From contig JAPSLP010000024.1 in NCBI GenBank assembly GCA_031180665.1, positions 1 to 64,000 of the forward strand: DNA of 64,000 nt, written 5' to 3'. A program made the translations under genes and the position numbers. Source of the DNA: Cupriavidus sp. Lineage in GTDB: Bacteria; Pseudomonadota; Gammaproteobacteria; Burkholderiales; Burkholderiaceae. This document shows, piece by piece, positions 25,601-33,970 of the stretch (positions are counted from its first letter, which is position 1; each line of letters starts with the position of its first letter). The notes under the pieces were generated by a model. It saw nothing but the letters and a program-made list of their open reading frames with translations, was not told where the DNA came from and ran no database searches.

Positions 25601-25852
25601 GCGGACGCGCATCTGCAAGCCGGCACGCGGGGAGCAGGCGGAGCAGCGGGTGCGGGCGGTAGTGCCGCTATCGGCGGCACGGACAGCGCCAGCGGCGACA
25701 CCGTGGCGGCCAACACGGGCACGGGCGATGGCGAGGCCGCCGAACGCGGTGCGGGCCGTCCCGACTGCGTGGCTGGACAGGCTGGCGCCTGCGCCCAGTA
25801 CGGTCCTCAGCCCGTCTTCGTGGTCAGGGGAGGCGTGCGACTGCCCGAGTAA
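13679..25852 (+). CDS. TpsA-type exoprotein: filamentous hemagglutinin N-terminal (TPS) domain adhesin with ESPR signal, ~22 x 102-aa repeats and C-terminal YDG/MBG-like segment
   Basis: GTG start gives MNRSYRVVWNAVLNVWQAASELTKAQGK (ESPR consensus); TPS domain VLGQDVSVIQGALQANGKVFLVNPNGILFTPGAQVDVGGILAST; repetitive beta-helix region; TTTQKLYDGKPVFDGGG...DVSGLVNGD near the C-terminus. Confidence 0.93.
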   Translation: MNRSYRVVWNAVLNVWQAASELTKAQGKGKTRTARRVVALGAGALALSGAQAGTLPTGGQIVGGIGSIGQAGNAMTVQQGSDKLAIDWQSFSIGKDNLVRFIQPGADAIALNRVLGQDVSVIQGALQANGKVFLVNPNGILFTPGAQVDVGGILASTLKISTEDFLAGNYRFSGDSNAAVVNQGSIRAADGGLVALIAARVINEGDISAPKGDVLLAAGSKVKLDLGGPVALEVEQGALDALIENGGAIRADAGNILLTARAAEQLASTVINTTGLIEAKSLEIGQDGTVTLSAAGGGVNVAGTVDVSSSQAKGGKVVVTGTDVNVASGARISATGATGGGEIYVGGGWQGKDTAIAQATRTRIAEGAVLDASATVNGDGGTVVAWSDIWNAGSVTQVDGTLRARGGAQGGDGGRIETSGASLGVSQAADASAANGKGGLWLLDPDEVTVASTGGAIGDATVSHGAINAALGGGTNVDIHAANKIDWQEDFQATVAASGARLKLQVDNNVDVENLNTGIFLNGGIDARGAGNGKLDVVLDGNVRIGQGKDIGIHSNGGDVLFGAYVDSISPDKALAGKLRITAADGTVTFADMVGGTNALDALYVTTTTNGKTYINGAIVRTHNEQVYESPVELGTVQFVNPDFEEGTNGWTITDGRFITGSTAIDGWTSPKDTTYPSNNGSQTDNGNVTADFSHGLVAGNGGGKALQLASDADCVTAGYCVIRGGYVVSNSTVSLAKGDTVSFDWSAAAGGDAHDVFGYLLNVKTGEAKIILNDTGTSSDGAQPWQTVSVKADKAGTYKFVFVSGSYDFTGGKVLGASLSIDNIVTTGGQKGLQGSSISIRQGVNATDNNLTFKTNEIDLNGPVIGTGKLAFETLTPTTNIEVGGARGGGGDSTTDGTLKLSNEDIAALGDGFKSVRVGDSTMKGNISIVEDSRFNDDLILNAGTGNIAINAGLTVKDVSGIGKDDGHNPVIVLESKGGTVTQQETGALDAGGLVLLGDGATHDLDNADNRIGTIASDTGSVSYGVAPGQTLTVGTVTTREGQTYTGMVNERDTSLTADEIDIAATISTQNGGTLALKQKTPGLDIHLGGPDTEIVADGDPLRLSQADLDNVKDGFGKIAIGDGNTRNITVDANTGVTLKDDVALTAGGKFDLQGNLSLVDPQGKDEDDTIGNGLVLTVDARQGATQADGAVIQADELALRGDGEFALGRGAHEVGVIAADVGGLDFTSGGALTVGTVDGTTGITSEEAVALRSGGALDIQQGITVTAGTGEGGSDTGTHHDGDRTSDTITLEAAGPVTQGVNGKLDAHGLALLGGDGIDYALDRANNRIDVIASDAGKVNFNNTGNAEVGTLSGKKADGTSYTVVGVDNSGDVSIKTDGDLSIGEQLASTGNVFLNVGGKTTQDAEGSIRADGLALSGGDYALNNAGNIVGDIASDAGKVSFTGSGGLKVGTLTETDGNGNVVREVTGVNNTGDVSIATNGNLSIGEQLASTGNVFLDVAGKTTQDAEGVIKANGLALSGGDYALNNGGNTVGDIASNAGKVSFTGSGDLKVGTLTETDGGGNVVRTVTGVNNSGDVSIATNGNLSIEEQLASTGNVFLNVGGKTTQDAEGVIKANGLALSGGDYALNNGGNIVGDIASDAGKVSFTGSGNLKVGKLTETDGNGNVVRTVTGVNNTGDVSIATNGNLSIEEQLASTGNVFLNVGGKTTQDAEGVIKANGLALSGGDYALNNGGNIVGDIASNAGKVSFTGSGDLKVGTLTETDGNGNVVRTVTGVNNSGDVSINTAGSLTIDEQLASSGNVFLNVGGKTSQDSEGVIKANGLALTGGDYALNNGGNIVGDIASNAGKVSFTGSGDLKVGTLTETDGNGNVVRTVTGVDNTGDVSIATNGNLSIGEQLASTGNVFLDVAGKTTQDAEGVIKADGLALSGGDYVLNNGGNIVGDIASDAGKVSFTGSGDLKVGKLTETDGNGTVVRTLTGVNNTGDVSIATNGNLSIEEQLSTTGNVFLNAGGKTTQGAEGVINANGLALIGGDYVLNNGGNIVGNIASDAGKVSFANSGNLKVGTLTETDGNGDTVRTVTGVNNTGDVSIATNGNLSIEEQLSTTGNVFLNAGGKTTQGAEGVIKANGLALSGGDYALNNGGNTVGNIASDAGKVSFANSGNLKVGTLTETDGNGNHVRTVTGVNNTGDVSIATHGDLSIEEQLSTTGNVFLNAGGKTTQDAEGVIKADGLALRGGDYVLNNGGNIVGDIASDAGKVSFTNSGNLKVGTLIETDGNGDTVRTVTGVNNTGDVSIATNGNLSIEEQLSTTGNVFLNAGGKTTQGAEGVINANGLALIGGDYVLNNGGNTVGDIASTAGKVNFANSGNLKVGTLTETDGNGNHVRTVTGVNNTGDVSIATHGDLSIEEQLSTTGNVFLNAGGKTTQDAEGVIKANGLALTGGDYALNNGGNLVGDIASDAGKVSFTNSGNLKVGTLTETDGNGNDVRTVTGVNNTGDVSINTDGNLTIDERLASSGNVFLNVGGKTTQDAEGVIKANGLGLTGGDYALNNGGNTVGDIASNAGKVSFTGSGDLKVGTLIETDGNGDTVRTVTGVNNTGDVSIATSGNLSIEEQLASTGNVFLNAGGKTTQDAEGVIKANGLALSGGDYVLNNGGNIVGDIASDAGKVSFTNSGNLKVGTLTETDGNGNDVRTVTGVNNTGDVSIATNGDLSIGEQLSATGNVFLNVGGKTTQDTEGVIKADGLALSGGDYALNNGGNIVGDIASDAGKVSVTNSGNLKVGTLTETDGNGNDVRTVTGVNNTGDVSINTDGNLTIDEQLASSGNVFLNVGGKTTQDAEGVIKANGLGLTGGDYTLNNGGNTVGDIASTAGKVNFANSGDLKVGTLTETDGNGNHVRTVTGVNNTGDVSIATHGDLSIEEQLSTTGNVFLNAGGKTTQDAEGVIKANGLALTGGDYALNNGGNLVGDIASDAGKVSFTNSGNLKVGTLTETDGNGNDVRTVTGVNNTGDVSINTDGNLTIEEQLASSGNVFLNVGGKTTQDAEGVIKANGLGLTGGDYALNNGGNTVGDIASNAGKVSFTGSGDLKVGTLIETDGNGDTVRTVTGVNNTGDVSIATNGNLSIEEQLASTGNVFLNAGGKTTQDAEGVIKANGLALSGGDYALNNGGNFVGDIASNAGKVSFANSGDLKVGTLTETDGNGNVVRKVTGVNNTGDVSINTAGSLTIDELLASTGNVFLNVGGKTTQDAEGVIKANGLALTGGHYALNNGGNIVGDIASNAGKVSFANSGDLKVGTLTETDGNGNVVREVTGVNNAGDVSIATNGNLSIGEQLASTGNVFLDVAGKTTQDAEGVIKANGLALNGGDYALNNAGNIVGDIASNAGKVSFANSGDLKVGTLTETDGNGNVVRTVTGVNNTGDVSIATNGNLSIGEQLATTGNVFLDVAGKTTQDAEGVIKANGLALSGGDYALNNGGNTVGDIASNAGKVSFTGSGDLKVGTLTETDGNGNVVRTVTGVNNTGDVGINTAGSLTIDEQLASSGNVFLNVGGKTTQDAEGVIKANGLALTGGDYALNNGGNIVRDIASTAGKVSFANSGDLKVGTLTETDGNGNVVRTVTGVNNTGDVSVAANGNLSIEEQLASTGNVFLDVGGKTTQDASKGGIRAAGLALKGGDFDLDDGSNLVGQIASRARDLSFAGQGDLTIGALTEYAISDGAQIDRIVGIANTGKVRVTTPDGDIAVTQNVATTSNAADAIVLNAGAAHAAGDATGGDVIVAAGRTIEAGAGGRAVIYTGSVAGSAGVVDAVGSGTGNFRYNSSETESNFGRPLGATGTYAIYREQPKIVVSTNGQTTTQKLYDGKPVFDGGGMAGFDVSGLVNGDLKAMLGDPTYRISGVAPGSYPIDISLLNELGYAVQNDPNNAMLTVRPSQTYDSAIETIGAVVSNGVWQGEAHGGLAGRRRDDDYAVRDRASFAVTGLNLVQADAHLQAGTRGAGGAAGAGGSAAIGGTDSASGDTVAANTGTGDGEAAERGAGRPDCVAGQAGACAQYGPQPVFVVRGGVRLPE
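17936..24670 (+). repeat. In-frame tandem repeat, 306 bp (102 aa), 21 uniform copies plus a 103-aa 22nd copy, with degenerate copies on both sides
   Basis: Unit GGDYALNNGGNIVGDIASDAGKVSFTGSGDLKVGTLTETDGNGNVVRTVTGVNNTGDVSIATNGNLSIEEQLASTGNVFLNVGGKTTQDAEGVIKANGLALS. Unit starts at 17936 and 24362 differ by exactly 21x306 bp. Confidence 0.95.
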
Positions 25853-25926
25853 GGCGGCCGCTGACTATCGCCAAACGACTACCCGACGACCGCTTCGACC
25901 CGGTTCGTTCCATATCAACAGGAAGG

Positions 25927-25950
25927 GCCGGCATGCCGCGGCATGCCGGC
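25927..25950. repeat. Perfect 24-bp palindrome in the tpsA-tpsB intergenic region
   Basis: GCCGGCATGCCGCGGCATGCCGGC is identical to its reverse complement. Confidence 0.9.
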
Positions 25951-25971
25951 GCAATTCACAGGTTCCATCCT

Positions 25972-27627
25972 ATGTTTTTCCGGTTCTCCCTTACCGCCAT
26001 CGCGCTGTCGGTGGCGGCCGCAGCCGCCCATGCCCAGACGCCGCCCGACGCGGGCCGCATCCTGCAGGAAATGCCGATCCCCAAGCAGCCGCTGCCCGAG
26101 CGCCTCGATGTCGAGATCGACAGCACGCTGCCCGAGCCTGACGTCCATACCGCCGGTCCACAGGTATTGCTCGAGTCGGTCCGCTTCGAAGGTGCCGAGC
26201 ATGTCAGCGCCGAGGCATTGCAAGCCGTGGTGGCCCCGGCCCTGGGCAAGCGCTACGACATCCATGGACTGCAGCGGCTGGCGGCGTATGTCACGCGCTT
26301 CTATCGCGAGCAGGGCTATCCGTTTGCCCGCGTCTATCTGCCCGAGCAGCGCATGAGCAACGGTGTGTTGCAGATGGCTGTGATCGAGGGCCGCTATGGC
26401 GAGGTCAAGGCGACCGCCGAAAGCGATGCGACGCTGGCCGCCGATGCCCAACCTTTCCTGTCCTCGCTGCAATCGGGCGACGTGATCAGCCGCGATGCGC
26501 TGGAGCGCGCGGTGCTGATTCTTGCCGACCAGCCGGGCATCGACGTGCGCCCGGTGATCCGGCCCGGCACGGCGATCGGCACCGGCGATCTCGAAGCACA
26601 AGTGGTTCGCACCCGTCCGTGGGACCTGGCTGCGACCTATGACAACTACGGCAACCGCTATTCCGGGCGCAACCGCGTGATGCTGCAAGGCGCCCTGTAC
26701 AGCCCGTTCCGCTTCGGCGATCAGCTCAGTGCCGCGCTGATGGCGACCGACGAGGATCTGTACTTCGGCAGCATCAACTACGCGACGCCGCTGGGCAGCT
26801 CGGGGCTGCGCGGCGATATCGGCTTCGCGCATACCGATTACGCGCTGGGCGACCAGTTCGCCGACCTGCGGGCGCGCGGACGCGCGTCGATCTTCAGCGC
26901 CGGGGTTTCCTATCCGATCGTACGCACGAACCGCTTCACCTTGCTTGGCACCGCGCAGTACCAGTTCAAGGACCTGCGCGATTCGTACGAGGCGCTGGAC
27001 TACCACAGCAAGAAGTCCGTCAACAGCATGGTGCTGGGCATGCGTTTCGATATGCGTGACGGTTTCGGCGGTGGTGGAATCACCTACGGCGCGGTGAACT
27101 GGGTGGCCGGATCGCTCGATATCGACTCGGCGGTGGACCGGCAGATCGATGCGATGAGCGCCCGTACCCAGGGCGGCTTCAACAAGTTCACGCTGGACGT
27201 TTCCCGCCTGCAGTCGCTGCCGGCCGGCTTCTCGCTGTATGCGCACGGCTCGATGCAATTCAGCGACAAGAATCTGGACTCCTCCGAGAGCATCAGCCTG
27301 GGCGGTGCCAATGGCGTGCGCGCCTATCCGCAGGGCGAAGGCGTGGGCGACGAAGGCGGGCTGGCCCAGTTCGAACTGCGCTATCGCGCGGGCGATTTCA
27401 CGCCGTACGCGTTCTGGGATATCGGTACGGTGCGCTACAACCGCAATCCGTGGCAAGCCACTCAAAACCGCCGTACGCTGTCGGGCGGCGGCCTGGGCGT
27501 GCGCTACGCGTATCGCCAGGTGTACGTGGACGGCACGGTGGCGTGGCGCGGCACCGGCGGCGACGCGCAGGCCGACACGCGTCAGCAGGACCCGATGTTC
27601 TGGGTCACGGTGCAGTACCGCTTCTGA
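25972..27627 (+). CDS. TpsB outer-membrane transporter (ShlB/FhaC/HecB family)
   Basis: Signal MFFRFSLTAIALSVAAAAAHA; POTRA VLLESVRFEGAEHVSAEALQAVV; barrel motifs and QEGVGDEGGLAQFELRYRAG...FWDIGTV; C-terminal FWVTVQYRF. Confidence 0.93.
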   Translation: MFFRFSLTAIALSVAAAAAHAQTPPDAGRILQEMPIPKQPLPERLDVEIDSTLPEPDVHTAGPQVLLESVRFEGAEHVSAEALQAVVAPALGKRYDIHGLQRLAAYVTRFYREQGYPFARVYLPEQRMSNGVLQMAVIEGRYGEVKATAESDATLAADAQPFLSSLQSGDVISRDALERAVLILADQPGIDVRPVIRPGTAIGTGDLEAQVVRTRPWDLAATYDNYGNRYSGRNRVMLQGALYSPFRFGDQLSAALMATDEDLYFGSINYATPLGSSGLRGDIGFAHTDYALGDQFADLRARGRASIFSAGVSYPIVRTNRFTLLGTAQYQFKDLRDSYEALDYHSKKSVNSMVLGMRFDMRDGFGGGGITYGAVNWVAGSLDIDSAVDRQIDAMSARTQGGFNKFTLDVSRLQSLPAGFSLYAHGSMQFSDKNLDSSESISLGGANGVRAYPQGEGVGDEGGLAQFELRYRAGDFTPYAFWDIGTVRYNRNPWQATQNRRTLSGGGLGVRYAYRQVYVDGTVAWRGTGGDAQADTRQQDPMFWVTVQYRF

Positions 27628-27762
27628 CGCGAAACCGGGCGCGCCGCGGGCGCGCCCGATGGAGCCGCGAACAGGGCCGTCGGCCCCTGGGTCGGGCGGC
27701 GGCGGTCCGGCGCTGCGGCGGTGCAGTAAAATGTGCGATTCGCCCGCGTTGCCGGCACCTGA

Positions 27763-29130
<1,368 letters not shown>

Positions 29131-29239
29131 AGCCGGCGACGCCCGGTGCAGGAAGTCATGCGCAAAAAAGCGCCGACCCTCTTGCAGTCCGTTTTTGACT
29201 TCTCTATAATCTCGGTTTCGCCGCAACGCGACCAGTTCA

Positions 29240-29330
<91 letters not shown>

Positions 29331-29340
29331 TAGTGCAAAA

Positions 29341-29370
29341 CCCCCGAAGGCCTGCCTTCGGGGGTTTTTG
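29341..29370 (+). terminator. Rho-independent terminator after tRNA-Ser
   Basis: CCCCCGAAGG-cctg-CCTTCGGGGG followed by tttttg. Confidence 0.85.
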
Positions 29371-29390
29371 TTTTTGGGCGGTGCCTTCTT

Positions 29391-29723
29391 TTAGGCGAGG
29401 TCCTCGCAGCCGGGCAGTGGGTCTTCCAATGGCATCCCTAGTGCCCTTCGATACAACCAGGCGACGAGGTCATCGAGGCTGGCCTCGCGGATTTTCATGG
29501 AAAGCCGCCCAGGCACATCGCCGAACTCCTTGCGGATGGATAGCTGGAGGAGCAGTGCCACCATCTCGCGTCTGCCTTCGGCCTGGCCCTCACGATATCC
29601 GTGCATCCGGCCATCCACCCATTCGCGCGATTGGAGTTCGAATTTCCCGGCCTTCACCAAGTCTTCAAGCTGCTGCTGCAGTTGTTCTAGCGGGGACTGC
29701 CTTTCAGATTGCTTTTTAGACAT
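29391..29723 (-). CDS. Small protein with C-terminal segment resembling the Rpn/DUF4351-type tail
   Basis: MSKKQSERQSPLEQLQQQLEDLVKAG...LSIRKEFGDVPGRLSMKIREASLDDLVAWLYRRALGMPLEDPL parallels the tail of the upstream gene. Confidence 0.55.
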   Translation of the reverse strand: MSKKQSERQSPLEQLQQQLEDLVKAGKFELQSREWVDGRMHGYREGQAEGRREMVALLLQLSIRKEFGDVPGRLSMKIREASLDDLVAWLYRRALGMPLEDPLPGCEDLA

Positions 29724-30345
29724 GGGCCGACGCCTCGATGTGCTCACTGAAAATGTCGTCGAGGCAATGGGCCGCGTCCAGCCGATCCACCCAGACTTCG
29801 AGTTGTTCGGCGTCGGCTCCCGCGATGCATGACGCAATGTCCGGCGGTAGCGGGCCAAATCGCTGTGTCAGCACCTTCTGCAGCACGTATGCCTCCCCCT
29901 CCATCTTCCCTTGCAAGATTCCTTTCTGCCTCAACTCGTTTAGCGACTGTACGAAGCTCATATTGACCTCCTTCAAATTGACCACCTCGGGCAGCAACAC
30001 AATCCCGTTGCCGCGCCGATGGAGTAGTTGACGCATCCAGATCGAGAAAATCCGGTGCAGTTCGACGTCTCCGTCGATCATCCCGTTCAGCTGATCCACC
30101 AGTTTCGGAAGGAACTCGATGGGCATATAAAGGTAGAGCGAGTCGTCGTCGGCACGGACGCGCCACACCACATCGTTGGCGCGTTGGCGCAAGTTGTCAC
30201 CAACGTATTGCGGGGGTATTTTTTCCAGCGTTTCGAAATCGAGGCTGCGCAGCCAGTCGTCCTCGATGAATGCGGTGAACCGTTCGCGCACCAGTTCGGT
30301 CGCGGAAAACAGCGGCCTGTAGCAAGAGTCGTAAGTCAGAACCAT
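29716..30345 (-). pseudogene. Rpn-family (recombination-promoting nuclease / DUF4351) protein, apparently internally deleted
   Basis: N-term MVLTYDSCYRPLFSATELVRERFTAFIEDDWLRSLDFETLEKIPPQYVGDNLRQRANDVVWRVRADDDSLYLYMPIEF is Rpn-like, then jumps directly to the C-terminal region (IFSIWMRQLL...LTQRFGPLPPDI); the usual LLIEFQ core continuation is missing. ORF is open. Confidence 0.6.
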
Positions 30346-30457
30346 GATCGGCGATGCTTGGGTTGAGACCTGCGTAGCTTGCCGTTCGGCCGACTTCCAA
30401 GCTTCTGGAAAATGCACGCACTTTACGTTTCGGTCTGAGGCGCGCGCAGAATGAGAA

Positions 30458-30493
30458 AAGTCCGCATCGGCGCGTGAGCGCCGATGCGGACTT
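30458..30493 (-). terminator. Strong hairpin terminator downstream of gltI-like gene
   Basis: 16-bp perfect stem AAGTCCGCATCGGCGC-gtga-GCGCCGATGCGGACTT; minus-strand read continues ttttctcatt. Confidence 0.75.
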
Positions 30494-30517
30494 CTTGCCG
30501 CGAGGGACCGAAAAGAC

Positions 30518-31471
30518 TTACTGGAACGCCTTGTCGTTCGGATTCGCGAACAACTCCTTCATCTCCGCCGACAGCGGGTAGTTCATGTTGATGTTGCGCG
30601 GCGGGATCGGCGATTGGAACCACTTCTTGTACAGCTGCTCCGCCTTGCCCGACTTCATCAGGTCGGCGATCACGCCGTCGGCGAGCGCCTTGAACTGCGG
30701 ATCGTCCTTGCGCAGCATGCAGGCGTAGTTCTCCGTCTGCAGCGGCGTGCCGGACACGGTCCATTCGCCCGGATTCTTGGCCTTGGTCAGTTCGCCGTAC
30801 AGCAGCGGCTCGTCCATGACAAAGGCGACCGCGCGGCCGGACTCGAGCATCAGGAAGGCCTGGCCGTGGTCCTTGGCGCCGGTCAGGTTCATGTTCATCG
30901 CCTTTTCGCCGTTCATCTTGACCAGCAGGCGCTCGCCGGTGGTGCCGGCGGTGGTCACCACGTTGCGGCCCTTCAGGTCATCGAAGTCCTTCACGCCGGC
31001 GTCCTTGCGCACCAGCATGCGGATGCCGTAGACGAACAGGCTGTTGGTGAAGCCGACCTGCTTCTGGCGTTCGAGATTGTTGGTGGTCGAGCCGCATTCG
31101 AGATCGATGGTGCCGTTCTGCATCAGCGAGATGCGGTTCTGCGAGGTGATCGGAATCATCCGCACCTGCAGGTTCGGCATGTTCAGCTGCGTCTTCACCT
31201 TGTCGACGATGGCCATCATGATCTCGTGCGAATACCCCATGACCTCGCGGCCATTGGTATAGGAGAACGGGATCGACGATTCGCGATGGCCCAGGGTGAT
31301 CACGCCGTTCTGCTTGATCTTGGCCAGCGTGTCGTTCTGCTGGGCATGGGCGGCGCCGATGGTGCCGAACGCACCGTAAGCGAGCGCGGCGGTCAGCAGG
31401 GCGGCCAGCGCGGGCCGCAGCGAACGGCGCGCCTGTCGTGGTGCGATGCGGGTGGCGGTAGGCAGTTTCAT
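30518..31471 (-). CDS. gltI: Glutamate/aspartate ABC transporter substrate-binding protein
   Basis: DTLAKIKQNGVITLGHRESSIPFSYTNGREVMGYSHEI...IDLECGSTTNNLERQKQVGFTNSLF...KWFQSPIPPRNINMNYPLS. Confidence 0.9.
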   Translation of the reverse strand: MKLPTATRIAPRQARRSLRPALAALLTAALAYGAFGTIGAAHAQQNDTLAKIKQNGVITLGHRESSIPFSYTNGREVMGYSHEIMMAIVDKVKTQLNMPNLQVRMIPITSQNRISLMQNGTIDLECGSTTNNLERQKQVGFTNSLFVYGIRMLVRKDAGVKDFDDLKGRNVVTTAGTTGERLLVKMNGEKAMNMNLTGAKDHGQAFLMLESGRAVAFVMDEPLLYGELTKAKNPGEWTVSGTPLQTENYACMLRKDDPQFKALADGVIADLMKSGKAEQLYKKWFQSPIPPRNINMNYPLSAEMKELFANPNDKAFQ

Positions 31472-31598
31472 GGTCAGGCTCTCCTTGGTTGTGGAACGGC
31501 TCTTGTTGAAACGCGACATCGGTTGTGCTGCTAGCAAGGGCCGTGCAAGCGGCGGCTCCTCGTTCCGCTCTTCGGTGCTACGCGCCGGCAATGACCCG

Positions 31599-32861
31599 CT
31601 ACGCCAGCGTCGCGCTGTAGTCCGCGGGATCGACTGCGGGCGGCCGTCCCGCCATCGTATCCGCCAGCAGGCCCGCGCTGCCCATCGCCAGCGTAAACCC
31701 CAACCCGCCGTGGCCGATATTGAGCCACAGGTTGCGCAGGCGCGACTGTCCGATCAGTGGCAGACCGCTCGGCGTGGCGGGACGCAGCCCGGCCCAGGGT
31801 TGCAGGTCGGACAAGGGGCGGTCGCCGGCGATGCCGCCGAATACCGAGCGGGTCTCGTCGAGCAGCGTGGCCGCGCGGCGTTCGTCGATCCGGGTATCGG
31901 GCCGCGTCAGGTCGGCCATGCCGGCCACGCGCAGCGTATTGCCGATGCGGGCATAGACGATCTTGCGGGCAAAGTCGGTAACGCTGATATGGGGTGCCTG
32001 CGCGCCGGTACCGACCGGGACGGTGATGCTGTACCCCTTCAGCGGCCACAGCGGCGCGCGCAGCCCGAGCGGCCGCAGCAGCGTCGCGCTGCCGATGCCG
32101 CCCGCCAGCACCACCGCATCGGCGGCCTCGAAGCCGCCGTCGGTATGCACGCCGCGGGCGGCGTCGCCCTGGCGCTCGATCGCGCGGACCGCGGTGCCGA
32201 AGCGCAGCGACACATTGGGATGCTGGCGCAGCAGATTGGCGAGTCCGACGCAGAAGCGGTGGCAATCGGCCACCTCCTCGCTGGGCGTATGAATGGCGCC
32301 GGCGATCTGGTCGCGGATGCCGGCCAGCGCCGGCTCCAGCGCGACGCAGGCGTCGCGGTCCAGCGCGTGCTGCTCGCTGCCGAGGCCGGCCTGAAAGTCC
32401 AGCAGCCGGCGCGCCGCGTCGAAGCTGGCTGTGTCGCGATGGACGATCAGCTTGCCGCGCCGCGCAAAATCGAACTCGATTTCGTGGCGGTCCAGGAAGG
32501 CGCGCATGCAGTCGCGCGAATGGAAGGCCAAGCGCAGCAGCTTGCGCGTGGTGGCATCGCTGCGCGAGGCATTGCAGGCGCCGACGAAGGCGGCGAGCCA
32601 GCGCCATTGGGCCGGGTCCAGCCGCGGCCGCCAGCGCAGTGGTGCGTCGCGGCGCAGCAGCCAGCCGGGCACCTTGGCCAGCACGCCGGGGCCGGCCAGC
32701 GGCGCGACATAGCTGTAGCTGAGCTGCCCGCCGTTGGCGAAGCTCGTCTCCAGCCCCGGACCGTCGCGCCGTTCCAGCACCGTGACCTCATGGCCGTCGT
32801 TGGCCAGCTGCCAGGCGGTGGCCATGCCAACCACGCCGGCGCCGGTGATTACCACCTTCAT
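31599..32861 (-). CDS. dadA: D-amino acid dehydrogenase (DadA-like FAD oxidoreductase)
   Basis: MKVVITGAGVVGMATAWQLANDGHEVTVLERRDGPGLETSFANGGQLSYSYVAPLAGPGVLAKVPGWLLRRDAPLRWRP. Confidence 0.9.
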   Translation of the reverse strand: MKVVITGAGVVGMATAWQLANDGHEVTVLERRDGPGLETSFANGGQLSYSYVAPLAGPGVLAKVPGWLLRRDAPLRWRPRLDPAQWRWLAAFVGACNASRSDATTRKLLRLAFHSRDCMRAFLDRHEIEFDFARRGKLIVHRDTASFDAARRLLDFQAGLGSEQHALDRDACVALEPALAGIRDQIAGAIHTPSEEVADCHRFCVGLANLLRQHPNVSLRFGTAVRAIERQGDAARGVHTDGGFEAADAVVLAGGIGSATLLRPLGLRAPLWPLKGYSITVPVGTGAQAPHISVTDFARKIVYARIGNTLRVAGMADLTRPDTRIDERRAATLLDETRSVFGGIAGDRPLSDLQPWAGLRPATPSGLPLIGQSRLRNLWLNIGHGGLGFTLAMGSAGLLADTMAGRPPAVDPADYSATLA

Positions 32862-32986
32862 TGCCGTATCCGTCCCTACGATTTGCGATCCCGCAAGGGT
32901 AGAGCAGGGCGGGCCGGCTGCCCAATGCGAAGACGTGCCAGAATATGTCTTTCGGCTATACCCTGCCCGGGCCTCCCGGGATTCCG

Positions 32987-33940
32987 ATGCGACTGCGACA
33001 AATCGAGGTCTTCCGCGCCGTGATGCTGACCGGCACCGTCAGCGAGGCGGCGCGGCTGCTGCACGTCTCGCAGCCGGTGGTCACGCGCGTGCTGCAGCAT
33101 GCGGAGGCCTCGCTCGGCTTCCGGCTGTTCGACCGCGCCAAGGGCCGGCTGCGGCCGACTCCCGAGGCCACCGCGCTGTACGGCGATGTCGAACGGCTAT
33201 ATGGCGAGATCGACCGCGTGCGGCGCGTCTCCGAGAGCCTGCGCCACAAGGGCGCCGGCCGGCTGCGCGTGGCGGCGACGCCGAGCCTGGCCGATCCGTT
33301 GCTGGTGCCGGCGCTGCAGCGCTTCTGTGCTCGTCATCCCGACACCCAGGTGCAGGTGCTGACCCACCATACCGACGAGATCGTGCAGGGCCTGCTGCGC
33401 AACCAGATCGATATCGGCTTCGCCTTCGCGCCGCCGCCGCACGAGGCGATCGCCGCGCACACGGTGGCCGAAGGCCGCATGCTGCTGGCAGTGCCGCGCG
33501 GCCAGCCGCTGTCCGGCGCGACGCGGCGCACGCCGCTGCCGATGGCCAGGCTGATGGATCGGGCCTTCATCGGCTACGACGACCACAGTTCGCTCGGCCT
33601 GATGGTGCGCCAGCTGCTGGCGCGCAACGCGCTGGAGCCGCATTCGACGCTGGAAGTCCAGACCTATTCGCTGGCGCGCAAGCTGGTCGAGAGCGGGCTG
33701 GGCGTGGCGCTGCTCGATCAGTACACCGCACTGGGCAGCGATCCGCAGACCGTCTCGCTGCACGAGATCCAGCCCGCGATGTCCTTCGAGATCCAGATGC
33801 TGCGCGCCAGCCACCGCGGTATTCCGAGCCTGGCCGACCAGTTGCGCGAGCGCTTTGCCGAGGTCGCGAACGAACTGGCGGGGCGGCTGGACCGCCGTCT
33901 GTCGGCGCCGGCGGTCGCCTTCGAGCACGCCCTCAAATAG
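32987..33940 (+). CDS. LysR-family transcriptional regulator
   Basis: MRLRQIEVFRAVMLTGTVSEAARLLHVSQPVVTRVLQHAEASLGFRLFDRAKGRLRPTPEA (LysR HTH). Confidence 0.93.
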   Translation: MRLRQIEVFRAVMLTGTVSEAARLLHVSQPVVTRVLQHAEASLGFRLFDRAKGRLRPTPEATALYGDVERLYGEIDRVRRVSESLRHKGAGRLRVAATPSLADPLLVPALQRFCARHPDTQVQVLTHHTDEIVQGLLRNQIDIGFAFAPPPHEAIAAHTVAEGRMLLAVPRGQPLSGATRRTPLPMARLMDRAFIGYDDHSSLGLMVRQLLARNALEPHSTLEVQTYSLARKLVESGLGVALLDQYTALGSDPQTVSLHEIQPAMSFEIQMLRASHRGIPSLADQLRERFAEVANELAGRLDRRLSAPAVAFEHALK

Positions 33941-33970
33941 TTGCTTGAATCGCCTCGTCGAATTCGGCCC

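Noticed and set aside
29716-30345. Calling the Rpn-like ORF an active nuclease or transposase
   Set aside because: The core segment following the LLIEFQ-type motif appears deleted, so activity cannot be supported from sequence.
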